NCBI GenBank assembly: GCA_016206515.1
Contig: JACQRN010000270.1
Coordinates: 1 to 5,261, forward strand
DNA length: 5,261 nt
Reading direction: 5' to 3'
From: Planctomycetota bacterium
GTDB lineage: Bacteria; Planctomycetota; SBBH01; JACQRN01
The position numbers and the translations under genes were made by a program. Shown here piece by piece: positions 1 to 5,261 of this stretch (positions are counted from its first letter, which is position 1; every line of letters starts with the position of its first letter). The notes below the pieces were generated by a model. The model made no database searches, had not been told where the DNA came from, and was given only the letters and a program-made list of their open reading frames with translations.

Positions 1-129
1 CAGGAGGGGTTCTTCGTGTACGGAGGCAAGATCTCCGCCTATGGGACCCCTGTGGAGATCGACTACGAGGACACCCGCGGCCTGGAGGGGTGGCTCAACG
101 CGCACCTCGACCGGTTCGGTCTCCGATAG
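1..129 (+). CDS. C-terminal end of an unidentified protein (5' truncated by window)
   Basis: Frame 1 is open from the first base to a TAG stop at 127-129, giving 42 residues and no start codon, so this is the tail of a gene beginning outside the window. Codon use is strongly GC-biased at third positions, like the other genes. The tail contains an aromatic and glycine-rich stretch (FFVYGGKISAYG), then an acidic patch (EIDYEDT) and an amphipathic end (LEGWLNAHLDRFGLR) that looks like a C-terminal helix. I do not recognise the family and assign no function. A weak 5-bp hairpin (ATCGG 176-180 with CCGAT 189-193) lies 47 nt after the stop but has no T tract. The 115-nt gap to the next gene suggests the two are separate transcription units. 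Confidence 0.6.
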   Translation, partial: QEGFFVYGGKISAYGTPVEIDYEDTRGLEGWLNAHLDRFGLR

Positions 130-232
130 ATTCGCCACGAGCGCCACTCGAGACCGGGCCCCCGACGACCTCGCAATCGGACCCGCGGCCGATCCCACCC
201 GAAACGCGAACCCCCACGCCCCCAACCGGTAG

Positions 233-238
233 TAACAT
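233..238 (+). promoter_or_regulatory. Putative -10 hexamer TAACAT of a leaderless promoter for the protease gene
   Basis: TAACAT matches the sigma70 -10 consensus at 4 of 6 bases and ends 6 nt before the ATG at 245, so transcription would start at or next to the start codon. It is a small AT-richer spot in a C-rich intergenic region. No convincing -35 element is seen 16-18 nt upstream, and there is no purine-rich ribosome-binding site before the ATG. The call rests mainly on the identical spacing seen before proS and the ATPase gene. Confidence 0.4.
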
Positions 239-244
239 CTGCCC

Positions 245-1213
245 ATGGCACGCCCCGCCTTCCTTGCTTTCCCGGTCGCGCTCCTCGCCGCGATCGCCCT
301 GGCTCACGCCACCGCAGGGGACGAGGCGGTCGCACCCCCCATCATCGACGACCGTGCGATCCGCGGCGCCATCGAGGCGGCCCTCATCCGGTTCGACGCC
401 GAGCCGGACCGCGTCACCGCAGAAGTCCTCCACGCGCAGCTCGGTCGCGCCCGCTGCCGGCTGGATCTCCCCCCCGCGCCGGGGGCGGCCGCAGAGCGGG
501 ACGCCGCAGCGCTCTACGCCTCCGCCCGCGAGGCGGTGGTGGTCGTCGGTCGCCGCCACCTCTGCCCGCGCTGCCCGAACCTGCATACCGGCACGGCGTC
601 CGGGTTCTTCGTGGAGCGCTCCGGCATCGTCGCGACCAACTACCACGTCGTGGCGGCCGAGGCACCCGGCGGGTTCGCCGTCCTGACCTCCTCGGGGGAC
701 GCCTTCCCGGTCCTCGAGGTGCTCGCCGCGAGCAAGGCGGACGACACCGCGCTGCTGCGGGTCGATACGGGCGGGCGCGAGGTGCCGTGCCTCCCGCTGC
801 GGACCGGGATCGGGGCGGGCGCGGACGTCTGGGCGATCGGCCACCCGGACGGGAACTTCTTCCTCTTCACCGAGGGGATGGTCTCGCGACGGTTCATGGC
901 GGAAGAGCGCGGCGGCGCGCGCGCCCCGCGCCTGGCGATCACCGCGGACTACGCGCGGGGATCGAGCGGCGGCCCGATCCTCGACGCGACCGGCGCCGCC
1001 GTCGCCATGGTGTCCCTGACCCGCTCGATCTACTACGAGGAGCGGAACGACGTGCAGAGGAACCTCCAGATGGTCATGCACACGTGCATCCCCTCCGAGG
1101 CGATCCTGTCCCTCGTCGAGCCCTGCTCCGCCGCAGCGCCGGGAACCCCGTGCGAGGATCCCCCGCCCGCAGCGCCGCCGGCGGAATCTCCGCCCCCGCC
1201 GGACGTCCGGTAG
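245..1213 (+). CDS. Exported trypsin-like serine protease (S1C/DegP-type catalytic domain, no PDZ)
   Basis: This 322-residue protein begins with a Sec-type signal peptide: a short basic start, a hydrophobic core at about 4-20, and an Ala-x-Ala site near 22-24. It therefore probably acts in the periplasm or outside the cell. The catalytic domain spans about 90-290 and carries the full chymotrypsin-fold triad: His134 in TNYHVV, Asp167 in ADDTALL, and Ser241 in RGSSGGP. Peptide-bond hydrolysis is the expected activity; the substrate is unknown. No PDZ domain follows, unlike DegP/HtrA, and the last 25 or so residues are a proline-rich tail. Residues 33-80 form an unassigned, probably helical N-terminal segment. 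Oddities are a Cys107-x2-Cys110-x3-His114 element just before the first domain strand and seven cysteines in all. The ATG at 245 is chosen because it directly precedes the signal peptide. The stop is 32 nt before proS; no functional link is evident. Confidence 0.88.
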   Translation: MARPAFLAFPVALLAAIALAHATAGDEAVAPPIIDDRAIRGAIEAALIRFDAEPDRVTAEVLHAQLGRARCRLDLPPAPGAAAERDAAALYASAREAVVVVGRRHLCPRCPNLHTGTASGFFVERSGIVATNYHVVAAEAPGGFAVLTSSGDAFPVLEVLAASKADDTALLRVDTGGREVPCLPLRTGIGAGADVWAIGHPDGNFFLFTEGMVSRRFMAEERGGARAPRLAITADYARGSSGGPILDATGAAVAMVSLTRSIYYEERNDVQRNLQMVMHTCIPSEAILSLVEPCSAAAPGTPCEDPPPAAPPAESPPPPDVR

Positions 1214-1233
1214 CCCCCGCGCGCACCCCCTCC

Positions 1234-1239
1234 TACAAT
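1234..1239 (+). promoter_or_regulatory. Putative -10 hexamer TACAAT of a leaderless proS promoter
   Basis: TACAAT matches TATAAT at 5 of 6 positions and sits in the 32-nt gap between the protease stop and proS. It ends 6 nt before the proS ATG, placing the predicted transcript start on or beside the start codon. No good -35 hexamer lies 16-18 nt upstream and no Shine-Dalgarno sequence is present. If real, proS has its own promoter independent of the protease gene. Confidence 0.5.
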
Positions 1240-1245
1240 CGCGCC

Positions 1246-2955
1246 ATGCGCTGGTCGCAGTCGTTCCTCCCGACGCTGCGGGAAGACCCCGCGGACGCCG
1301 AGGCGGCGAGCCACAAGCTCCTGGTGCGCGCCGGGTTTGTCCGACCGGTCGGGGCGGGGATCTGGGCCTACCTCCCCCCCGCCCAGAGGACGATGAACCG
1401 GATCACCGCGATCCTGCGCGAGGAGATGGGGCGGATCGGCGCGCAGGAATTCTACCTCCCCGCCCTGCATCCGGCCGAGATCTGGAAGGAGTCGGGCCGC
1501 TGGCAGCGGATCGGCGCCGACATGTTCCGGCTGAAGGACCGCAAGGGGTCCGACTACTGCCTCGGGATGACGCACGAGGAGGTGTTCACCGCGATCGCCC
1601 GCGACGGGCTCTCCTCGTACCGGCAGCTCCCCCAGATCTGGTACCAGATCCAGGTGAAGTTCCGCGACGAGCCTCGGCCGAAGTCCGGCGTGATCCGTGA
1701 CCGGCAGTTCACGATGAAGGACGCCTACTCCTTCGACGTGGACGAGAAGGGGCTCGACCGCTCCTACGACCTGCACCGGCAGGCGTACGAGCGGATCTTC
1801 ACGCGCTCCGGGCTCGCCTTCACGATGGTCGAGGCGTCCTCCGGCGCGATGGGAGGGTCGGCCTCCGCGGAGTTCATCGTCGAGTCCGCGGCCGGCGAGG
1901 ACACGATCCTCTCGTGCGCGTGCGGATACGCCGCCAACCGGGAGAAGGGGCGCTCGGCGGTCCCCCCCGTCCAGGATCCGGTCGTGAAGGGCGCGCCCGA
2001 GCGGTTCCCCACTCCGGGGGTACGCACGATCGAGGATCTCGCGCGGTTCGTCGGGGGGGCACCAGCCGACCGGCAGGTGAAGACGCTCGTGATGATCGTC
2101 GAGAGCAAGCCCGTGCTCGTCCTCCTGCGCGGCGACCACACCCTGGAGGAGGAGAAGATGAAGACCGCCCTCGGAACCGGGACCTACCGCCCGGCGACCC
2201 CCGAGGAGTGCGTCCACGCGCTCGGGGCGCACCCCGGGTCGCTCGGGGCCGTGGGGGTGAAGGGGATGGCGATCCACGCCGACGAGGCGCTGCGGGGCCG
2301 GCGGGGGATGGCGACCGGCGCCAACGCCGACGACTTCCACCTGCGCGGCGTCGACGTGGAACGCGACATCGCGGTGACCGCCTGGGCGGACCTACGCCAG
2401 GCGCAGGGAGGGGAGCCGTGCGTCCGATGCGGCAAGCCCTTGAAGGCGTTCAAGGGGATCGAGGTTGGCCACATCTTCAAGCTCGGGACCCGGTACAGCG
2501 AGTCGATGAAGGCGACCGTCACCGACGCGGGCGGCCGCCAGATCCCGATCGTGATGGGCTCCTACGGGATCGGCCTGGAGCGGATCATGGCGTGCGCTGT
2601 GGAACTCTGGCACGACGCGAAGGGGATCTCCTGGCCTGCCTCGATCGCGCCGTTCCAGATCCTGGTCACATCGCTCTCGGCGAAGGATGAGGGGGTGGTG
2701 AACACCTCGCGCGCCATCCACGAGTCGCTCCTCGCGCGCGGGGTCGACTCCCTGTGGGACGACCGCGACGCGAACGCCGGCGTGAAGCTCAACGACGCGG
2801 ACCTGGTCGGGATCCCCCTGCGGATCACCGTCGGCCCGCGGAAGATCAAGGAGGGGAAGGTCGAACTCGCCGTGCGCCGGACCGGCGAGGTCCGCGAGAT
2901 CCCGGCGGACCAGGCCGCCGAGGCCGCCCTCGCCCGCCTGCCGACGCTCCCGTAG
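1246..2955 (+). CDS. proS: Prolyl-tRNA synthetase, bacterial type with INS editing domain
   Basis: ProS charges tRNA(Pro) with proline in the cytoplasm for translation. The product is 569 residues, close to the usual bacterial length of about 570. Class II motifs are in order: motif 1 at about 49-77, the MTHEE segment at 108-112, motif 2 with FRDE at 139-142 through the RDRQFTMKDAYSF segment, and motif 3 GSYGIGLERIM at 438-448. The INS domain, which hydrolyses misacylated Ala-tRNA(Pro), occupies about 224-407 and has a lysine at 279 (VKTL), corresponding to the known editing lysine. Cysteine pairs flank it (Cys224/Cys226 and Cys392/Cys395), as in many bacterial homologues. The anticodon-binding domain runs from about 468 to the end. 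The frame is open upstream through the protease gene, but homology begins at MRWSQSFLPTLRED, so the ATG at 1246 is chosen. No damage or missing key residue is seen. The next gene is 16 nt downstream, suggesting co-transcription. Confidence 0.97.
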   Translation: MRWSQSFLPTLREDPADAEAASHKLLVRAGFVRPVGAGIWAYLPPAQRTMNRITAILREEMGRIGAQEFYLPALHPAEIWKESGRWQRIGADMFRLKDRKGSDYCLGMTHEEVFTAIARDGLSSYRQLPQIWYQIQVKFRDEPRPKSGVIRDRQFTMKDAYSFDVDEKGLDRSYDLHRQAYERIFTRSGLAFTMVEASSGAMGGSASAEFIVESAAGEDTILSCACGYAANREKGRSAVPPVQDPVVKGAPERFPTPGVRTIEDLARFVGGAPADRQVKTLVMIVESKPVLVLLRGDHTLEEEKMKTALGTGTYRPATPEECVHALGAHPGSLGAVGVKGMAIHADEALRGRRGMATGANADDFHLRGVDVERDIAVTAWADLRQAQGGEPCVRCGKPLKAFKGIEVGHIFKLGTRYSESMKATVTDAGGRQIPIVMGSYGIGLERIMACAVELWHDAKGISWPASIAPFQILVTSLSAKDEGVVNTSRAIHESLLARGVDSLWDDRDANAGVKLNDADLVGIPLRITVGPRKIKEGKVELAVRRTGEVREIPADQAAEAALARLPTLP

Positions 2956-2971
2956 CGGCGCCGCCCGGATC

Positions 2972-3280
2972 ATGTACATCGCCATGAACCGTTTCCGTGT
3001 GGCGCGCGGCCGCGAGGAGGATTTCGCCTCCCTCTGGCGCCTCCGCGAACGCTACCTCTCCGGCGTTGCCGGCTTCCGTACCTTCCTCCTCCTGCGCGGC
3101 GAGCCCCAAGCGGACCACACGCTCTTCGTCTCCCACTCCGAGTGGGACTCCGCGTCCGCCTTCCGCGCCTGGACCGACAGCGACGCCTTCCGCCGCGCCC
3201 ACGCCGACGCCCGCACCCCGCCCGGAACCCTCCTGGGGCATCCGCAGTTCGAGGGGTACGAGGTCCTGCTGCGGAAGTAA
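2972..3280 (+). CDS. ABM-fold monooxygenase, IsdG-like putative haem-degrading enzyme
   Basis: This 102-residue protein belongs to the antibiotic biosynthesis monooxygenase (ABM) family, small ferredoxin-like-fold proteins that usually dimerise. It begins with the typical YIAMNRF strand, has the DHTLFVSHSEWDS central strand, an AFRAWTDSDAF helix, and a GHPQFEGYEVLL end. Asn6, Trp67 and His77 occupy the positions of the Asn/Trp/His triad of staphylococcal IsdG/IsdI, whose enzymes open haem and release iron. Haem degradation is therefore a reasonable inference but is not proven; other ABM proteins oxidise quinols or polyketides. The ATG at 2972 is preferred over the Met codon at 2984 because family members start with this strand. 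It has no Shine-Dalgarno sequence and no own promoter, and lies 16 nt after proS, so it is probably expressed from the proS transcript. Confidence 0.85.
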   Translation: MYIAMNRFRVARGREEDFASLWRLRERYLSGVAGFRTFLLLRGEPQADHTLFVSHSEWDSASAFRAWTDSDAFRRAHADARTPPGTLLGHPQFEGYEVLLRK

Positions 3281-3302
3281 CGATTCCCACCGCCCCCACC
3301 TA

Positions 3303-3324
3303 TCGTGGTGACCGACCGCCACGA
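3303..3324 (+). terminator. Hairpin after the proS-monooxygenase unit, possible terminator
   Basis: TCGTGG (3303-3308) and CCACGA (3319-3324) form a perfect 6-bp stem with a 10-nt loop, 22 nt after the monooxygenase stop. No T tract follows, so it is not a classical intrinsic terminator. It may stabilise the 3' end or mark factor-dependent termination. The left arm can alternatively pair with CCAC at 3296-3299. Confidence 0.35.
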
Positions 3325-3367
3325 ATACGCGTCCCCGTTCCGACGGTCCGTGGGCGGGCTTGAAATA

Positions 3368-3421
3368 GTGGCCTCCGTATAAAGCCGGATCTAATAGAAT
3401 CAGACCTTGACATAAGGCCAC
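3368..3421 (+). promoter_or_regulatory. Concentric inverted repeat overlapping the ATPase promoter, possible operator
   Basis: GTGGCCT at 3368-3374 is exactly inverted by AGGCCAC at 3415-3421. The centre of this pair (3394.5) falls on a second small palindrome, TCTA-A-TAGA at 3390-3398. The right outer arm lies directly after the TTGACA -35 element, so a bound repressor there would block polymerase. The block is clearly more AT-rich than the flanking sequence. It could be an operator pair, or an RNA stem if upstream transcription reads through. Confidence 0.4.
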
Positions 3422-3436
3422 ATCAGTCGCCATCCT
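3407..3436 (+). promoter_or_regulatory. Putative promoter of the ATPase gene (perfect -35, weak -10)
   Basis: A perfect TTGACA lies at 3407-3412. With an 18-nt spacer it faces CATCCT at 3431-3436, which matches the -10 consensus at 3 of 6 bases and ends 6 nt before the ATG at 3443. This is the same -10-to-ATG distance as at the two upstream genes. Other AT-rich hexamers nearby (TATAAA 3378-3383, TAGAAT 3395-3400) lack a partner at proper spacing. Confidence 0.45.
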
Positions 3437-3442
3437 CGGCGC

Positions 3443-4768
3443 ATGCCTCTGCACCCGGTCCTGGCCGAGAGGCTCAGCGCCGCGCTCGCCCCCGCGCCGC
3501 CGCCGTCCTTCACGCGGCGCGAGGCGCGGCTGGCGGCGGTGCCGGACAAGGCGCACGCCGTGATCGGGATGCGCCGGGCGGGGAAGACCACATTCCTGCA
3601 CCAGCTCCTCCTGGAGTGCCGGGCGGACCTGCCCCCGGGGCGGGCGCTCTACCTGAGTTTCGACGATGACCGTCTCGCGGGGATCGGGGTGGACCAGCTC
3701 GGGTTCCTGCTGGAGGAATACTTCCGGAGGTATCCGGACCTGCGCGGGCGCGAGACGGTGCACTGGTTCCTTGACGAGATCCAGCTCGTCCCCGGATGGG
3801 AGCGTTTCGTGCGCCGCGTGCTCGATACCGAGCGGTGCAGGATCGTCGTCTCGGGTTCCTCGGCGCGGATGCTCTCGCGCGAAGTGCACACATCGCTCCG
3901 CGGTCGCGGGATGGCCACGATCATCCGGCCCTTCAGCTTCCGGGAGTTCCTGCGCCATCGCGGCGAGGAGCCGTCCCATCCGCCCCGGCGCTGGAAGGCT
4001 GCCGAGCGGTCGCTGGTGGAGAAGCGGTTCCGCGAGTTCCTGGTGGAGGGGGGGTTCCCGGAGGCGCAGGGGCTCGCGCCGACGCCCCGCATCGACCTGC
4101 TCCAGGGATACGTCGACTCGGTGCTTTTCCGCGATGTGGTCGAGCGTCACGACGTCTCGCAGGTGGCGGCCCTGCGCTGGATCGTGCGCCACTGCCTTCG
4201 CAGTCCTGCCGGGAGCTTCAGCGTCCACCGGCTGCACCAGGACCTCAAGTCCCAGGGGCACGGTGTGGCGAGGGATCTGGTGCACGCCCTGCTCGGTCAT
4301 CTGACCGACGCCTTCCTGTTCAGCGCGGTGCCGCTCGCAAGCGATTCCGAGCGCCAGCGCAACTCGAACCCGCGGAAGATCTACCCCGCCGATCCGGGGC
4401 TCATCCGGGCGTTCGACGCCAGCGGCCGCTCGAATGTCGGCCACGCGCTCGAGACGGTCGTGCTGAACGAGCTGGAGCGGCGCGGCGCCGAGACGGGATA
4501 CGTCAAGACGGAGGAGGGGCTCGAGGTGGACTTTCTGTCCCGGCCCCCCGCGCGGGGCGAGGAACTGATACAGGTGTGCGCGGATCCGTCCGAAGCGGCG
4601 ACGCTCGCGCGCGAGGTGCGCGCCCTCGCGGACGCGGGGAGGCGGCACCGCCGCGCGTCGCGCCGGATCCTTGTGCTCGACCGCGACTCCCTCCCACGGG
4701 CGGACACACCGGGAGTTCACGCGCAGCCAGCGTACGAGTGGCTTCTGGCGGCGCCGGACGAGAACTGA
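3443..4768 (+). CDS. AAA+ ATPase of the AAA_14/DUF4143 (COG1373) family
   Basis: The product has 441 residues, usual for this family of ATPases with unknown cellular role. The N-terminal AAA_14 domain has Walker A at 42-50 (GMRRAGKTT), Walker B at 106-112 (hydrophobic run ending Asp111-Glu112), the family SGSSARML segment at 137-144, and a conserved RPFSFREFL stretch at 162-170. The C-terminal DUF4143 region (about 210-420) ends in a fold related to PD-(D/E)xK nucleases: Glu337 in HALE, Glu361-x-Asp363 in EVDF, then IQVC at 376-379. Cysteine replaces the catalytic lysine, so DNA cleavage is doubtful, while ATP hydrolysis should be intact. No signal peptide or membrane segment is seen, so it is cytoplasmic. 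The gene stands alone with its own control region and a hairpin just after its stop. Members of this family occur patchily among genomes, often as isolated genes, so horizontal gain is plausible. The ATG at 3443 gives the expected N-terminus. Confidence 0.9.
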   Translation: MPLHPVLAERLSAALAPAPPPSFTRREARLAAVPDKAHAVIGMRRAGKTTFLHQLLLECRADLPPGRALYLSFDDDRLAGIGVDQLGFLLEEYFRRYPDLRGRETVHWFLDEIQLVPGWERFVRRVLDTERCRIVVSGSSARMLSREVHTSLRGRGMATIIRPFSFREFLRHRGEEPSHPPRRWKAAERSLVEKRFREFLVEGGFPEAQGLAPTPRIDLLQGYVDSVLFRDVVERHDVSQVAALRWIVRHCLRSPAGSFSVHRLHQDLKSQGHGVARDLVHALLGHLTDAFLFSAVPLASDSERQRNSNPRKIYPADPGLIRAFDASGRSNVGHALETVVLNELERRGAETGYVKTEEGLEVDFLSRPPARGEELIQVCADPSEAATLAREVRALADAGRRHRRASRRILVLDRDSLPRADTPGVHAQPAYEWLLAAPDEN

Positions 4769-4770
4769 AC

Positions 4771-4800
4771 GACAGGCGGAAGCTCGTGACCTCCCCTGTC
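4771..4800 (+). terminator. Hairpin immediately after the ATPase stop codon
   Basis: GACAGG (4771-4776) pairs with CCTGTC (4795-4800). With one bulged C the stem extends by GGA/TCC to nine pairs. It begins 2 nt after the stop codon and is followed by ACT and a run of C rather than T, so it is at best an atypical intrinsic terminator or a 3'-end stabiliser. Confidence 0.4.
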
Positions 4801-5059
4801 ACTCCCCCCCGCCAAGATCCAATGCGATATCCATCCGCCCTGCCGGATCGCCGTGCAACCAGAGCGCCGCGTCAAGTCTGCGTCTTCGCGGGAGCGGGGC
4901 TTCGTAACGCTCCTTGGCGTTGCGGCGCTCCGCGGGACACCTTTTCGCGTGTCAGATGCTCCTCACCGTTGACCGGGTGCCCGGCGACCCGTCTCGGACG
5001 CGCGATGGACCGGGCAGACACGAGGCCAGAACACCTATCCCCGCGCGCGCTGCGCGTTC
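4801..5059. other. Gene-free stretch between the ATPase gene and the tRNA promoter
   Basis: No open frame on either strand has credible protein character: the frames here give arginine- and proline-rich low-complexity translations typical of shadows in GC-rich DNA. The stretch contains a poly-C run (4804-4810) and several short stems. These are GGAGCG at 4891-4896, which can pair with CGCTCC at 4908-4913 or at 4926-4931, AACGC 4906-4910 with GCGTT 4917-4921, and GACAC 4936-4940 with GTGTC 4949-4953. It ends in an alternating CG tract at 5042-5056. I see no RNA gene or mobile element. Confidence 0.6.
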
Positions 5060-5088
5060 TTGACACATCCAATGGCGCTGGCTAGGCT
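5060..5088 (+). promoter_or_regulatory. Strong sigma70-type promoter for the initiator tRNA transcript
   Basis: TTGACA (5060-5065, perfect -35) is separated by exactly 17 nt from TAGGCT (5083-5088), a -10 hexamer common in GC-rich bacteria. The following bases CCCGACC form a GC-rich discriminator, a feature linked in other bacteria to stringent control of stable RNA genes. Transcription should start near 5095-5097, about 125 nt before the tRNA. No AT-rich UP element precedes it; instead there is an alternating CG tract. Confidence 0.75.
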
Positions 5089-5106
5089 CCCGACCTGTTG
5101 TAGAAA

Positions 5107-5129
5107 GTGTTGCATGCGGGATGCAACAC
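5107..5129 (+). repeat. Perfect 9-bp hairpin in the tRNA leader
   Basis: GTGTTGCAT (5107-5115) is exactly inverted by ATGCAACAC (5121-5129) around the 5-nt loop GCGGG. It lies about 10 nt after the predicted transcript start. It has no T tract after it, so it is not an obvious terminator. It could be a leader RNA structure, a processing signal or a DNA operator. Confidence 0.7.
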
Positions 5130-5131
5130 AT

Positions 5132-5160
5132 GGGCAATATGGGCGTGTGGGGTGGATGGG
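5132..5160 (+). other. G-quadruplex motif in the tRNA leader
   Basis: Four G tracts occur on the transcribed sense strand: GGG 5132-5134, GGG 5141-5143, GGGG 5149-5152 and GGG 5158-5160. The loops are 6, 5 and 5 nt, fitting the standard G3+N1-7 rule. The surrounding 5131-5180 holds 25 G, 17 T, 5 A and 3 C, a strong strand skew. The RNA or the non-template DNA strand could fold into a quadruplex; whether it does is inference. Confidence 0.5.
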
Positions 5161-5178
5161 TTGTTTGGATGCGGTTGT
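5153..5178 (+). repeat. Imperfect tandem direct repeat, period 13
   Basis: TGGATGGGTTGT (5153-5164) is followed by TGGATGCGGTTGT (5166-5178), the same word with one inserted C. The first copy overlaps the last G tract of the quadruplex motif. A near-palindrome, GTGTAACAC (5177-5185), begins at the end of the second copy. Confidence 0.55.
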
Positions 5179-5221
5179 GTAACACCTTGCGCCGGTTGAT
5201 TTTGCGGCTCACGTGGTCTAT

Positions 5222-5261
<40 letters not shown>

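Noticed and set aside
95..1081. 328-codon open frame on the minus strand
   Set aside because: It overlaps the protease gene, which has a complete catalytic triad and signal peptide on the plus strand; the antisense product shows no domain.
787..1245. In-frame upstream extension of proS
   Set aside because: The frame is open back to 787, but the extra 153 codons overlap the protease gene out of frame and give Arg/Pro-rich sequence; prolyl-tRNA synthetase homology begins at the ATG at 1246.
1033..2340. 435-codon open frame on the minus strand
   Set aside because: It is antisense to proS and the protease 3' end, has no recognisable domain and has shadow-type composition.
3360..3383. TTGAAA (3360-3365) and TATAAA (3378-3383) as a promoter pair
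   Set aside because: The spacer is only 12 nt, too short for sigma70; TTGACA at 3407 is the better -35.
2846..4720. 624-codon open frame on the minus strand
   Set aside because: It is antisense to the ATPase, the monooxygenase and the end of proS, crosses their intergenic regions, and its translation is low-complexity Arg/Pro/Gly/His-rich. GC-biased third positions remove stops from this frame.
4973..4984. CCGGG-TG-CCCGG inverted repeat
   Set aside because: The 2-nt loop cannot form a stable hairpin and such GC palindromes are frequent at this base composition.
4952..5212. 86-codon minus-strand open frame
   Set aside because: It overlaps the stable-RNA promoter and leader, has no domain character, and is best explained by chance.

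Overview
The window is GC-rich (by eye well above 60%, with strong G/C at third codon positions) and looks like a bacterial chromosomal segment rather than a plasmid or phage. It carries a bacterial-type prolyl-tRNA synthetase, the 5' half of an initiator tRNA, and a secreted serine protease with a Sec-type signal peptide. I cannot name the phylum. None of the four complete genes has a recognisable Shine-Dalgarno sequence. Three of them have a -10-like hexamer ending exactly 6 nt before the ATG, so non-SD or leaderless initiation is likely here. All supported genes read left to right; the long reverse-strand frames are composition shadows.

Layout: 1-129 is the C-terminal end of an unidentified gene. 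245-1213 encodes an exported trypsin-like (S1C-type) serine protease with an intact His/Asp/Ser triad, no PDZ domain and an unusual Cys-x2-Cys-x3-His element. 1246-2955 is proS, full length, with the INS editing domain. Sixteen bases later, 2972-3280 encodes a small ABM-fold monooxygenase whose Asn6/Trp67/His77 match the IsdG haem-oxygenase triad, probably co-transcribed with proS. After a hairpin and an AT-richer control region with a perfect TTGACA and a concentric dyad, 3443-4768 encodes an AAA_14/DUF4143 ATPase (COG1373 type), a sporadically distributed family of unknown function that reads as an independent insertion between housekeeping genes.

The right end, 4769-5221, has no protein gene. 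It ends in a strong stable-RNA promoter (TTGACA-N17-TAGGCT, 5060-5088). About 125 nt of leader follows before the initiator tRNA(fMet) gene, which starts at 5222 and is cut by the window edge. The leader is unusual: a perfect 9-bp hairpin, then a canonical four-tract G-quadruplex motif, then a 13-nt tandem repeat, in a stretch that is 42/50 G+T while the rest of the window is C-rich. This structured leader is the best candidate for something undescribed. The clearest functional theme is translation (proS, initiator tRNA), with the protease, the haem-oxygenase-like enzyme and the orphan ATPase as neighbours of no obvious shared pathway.
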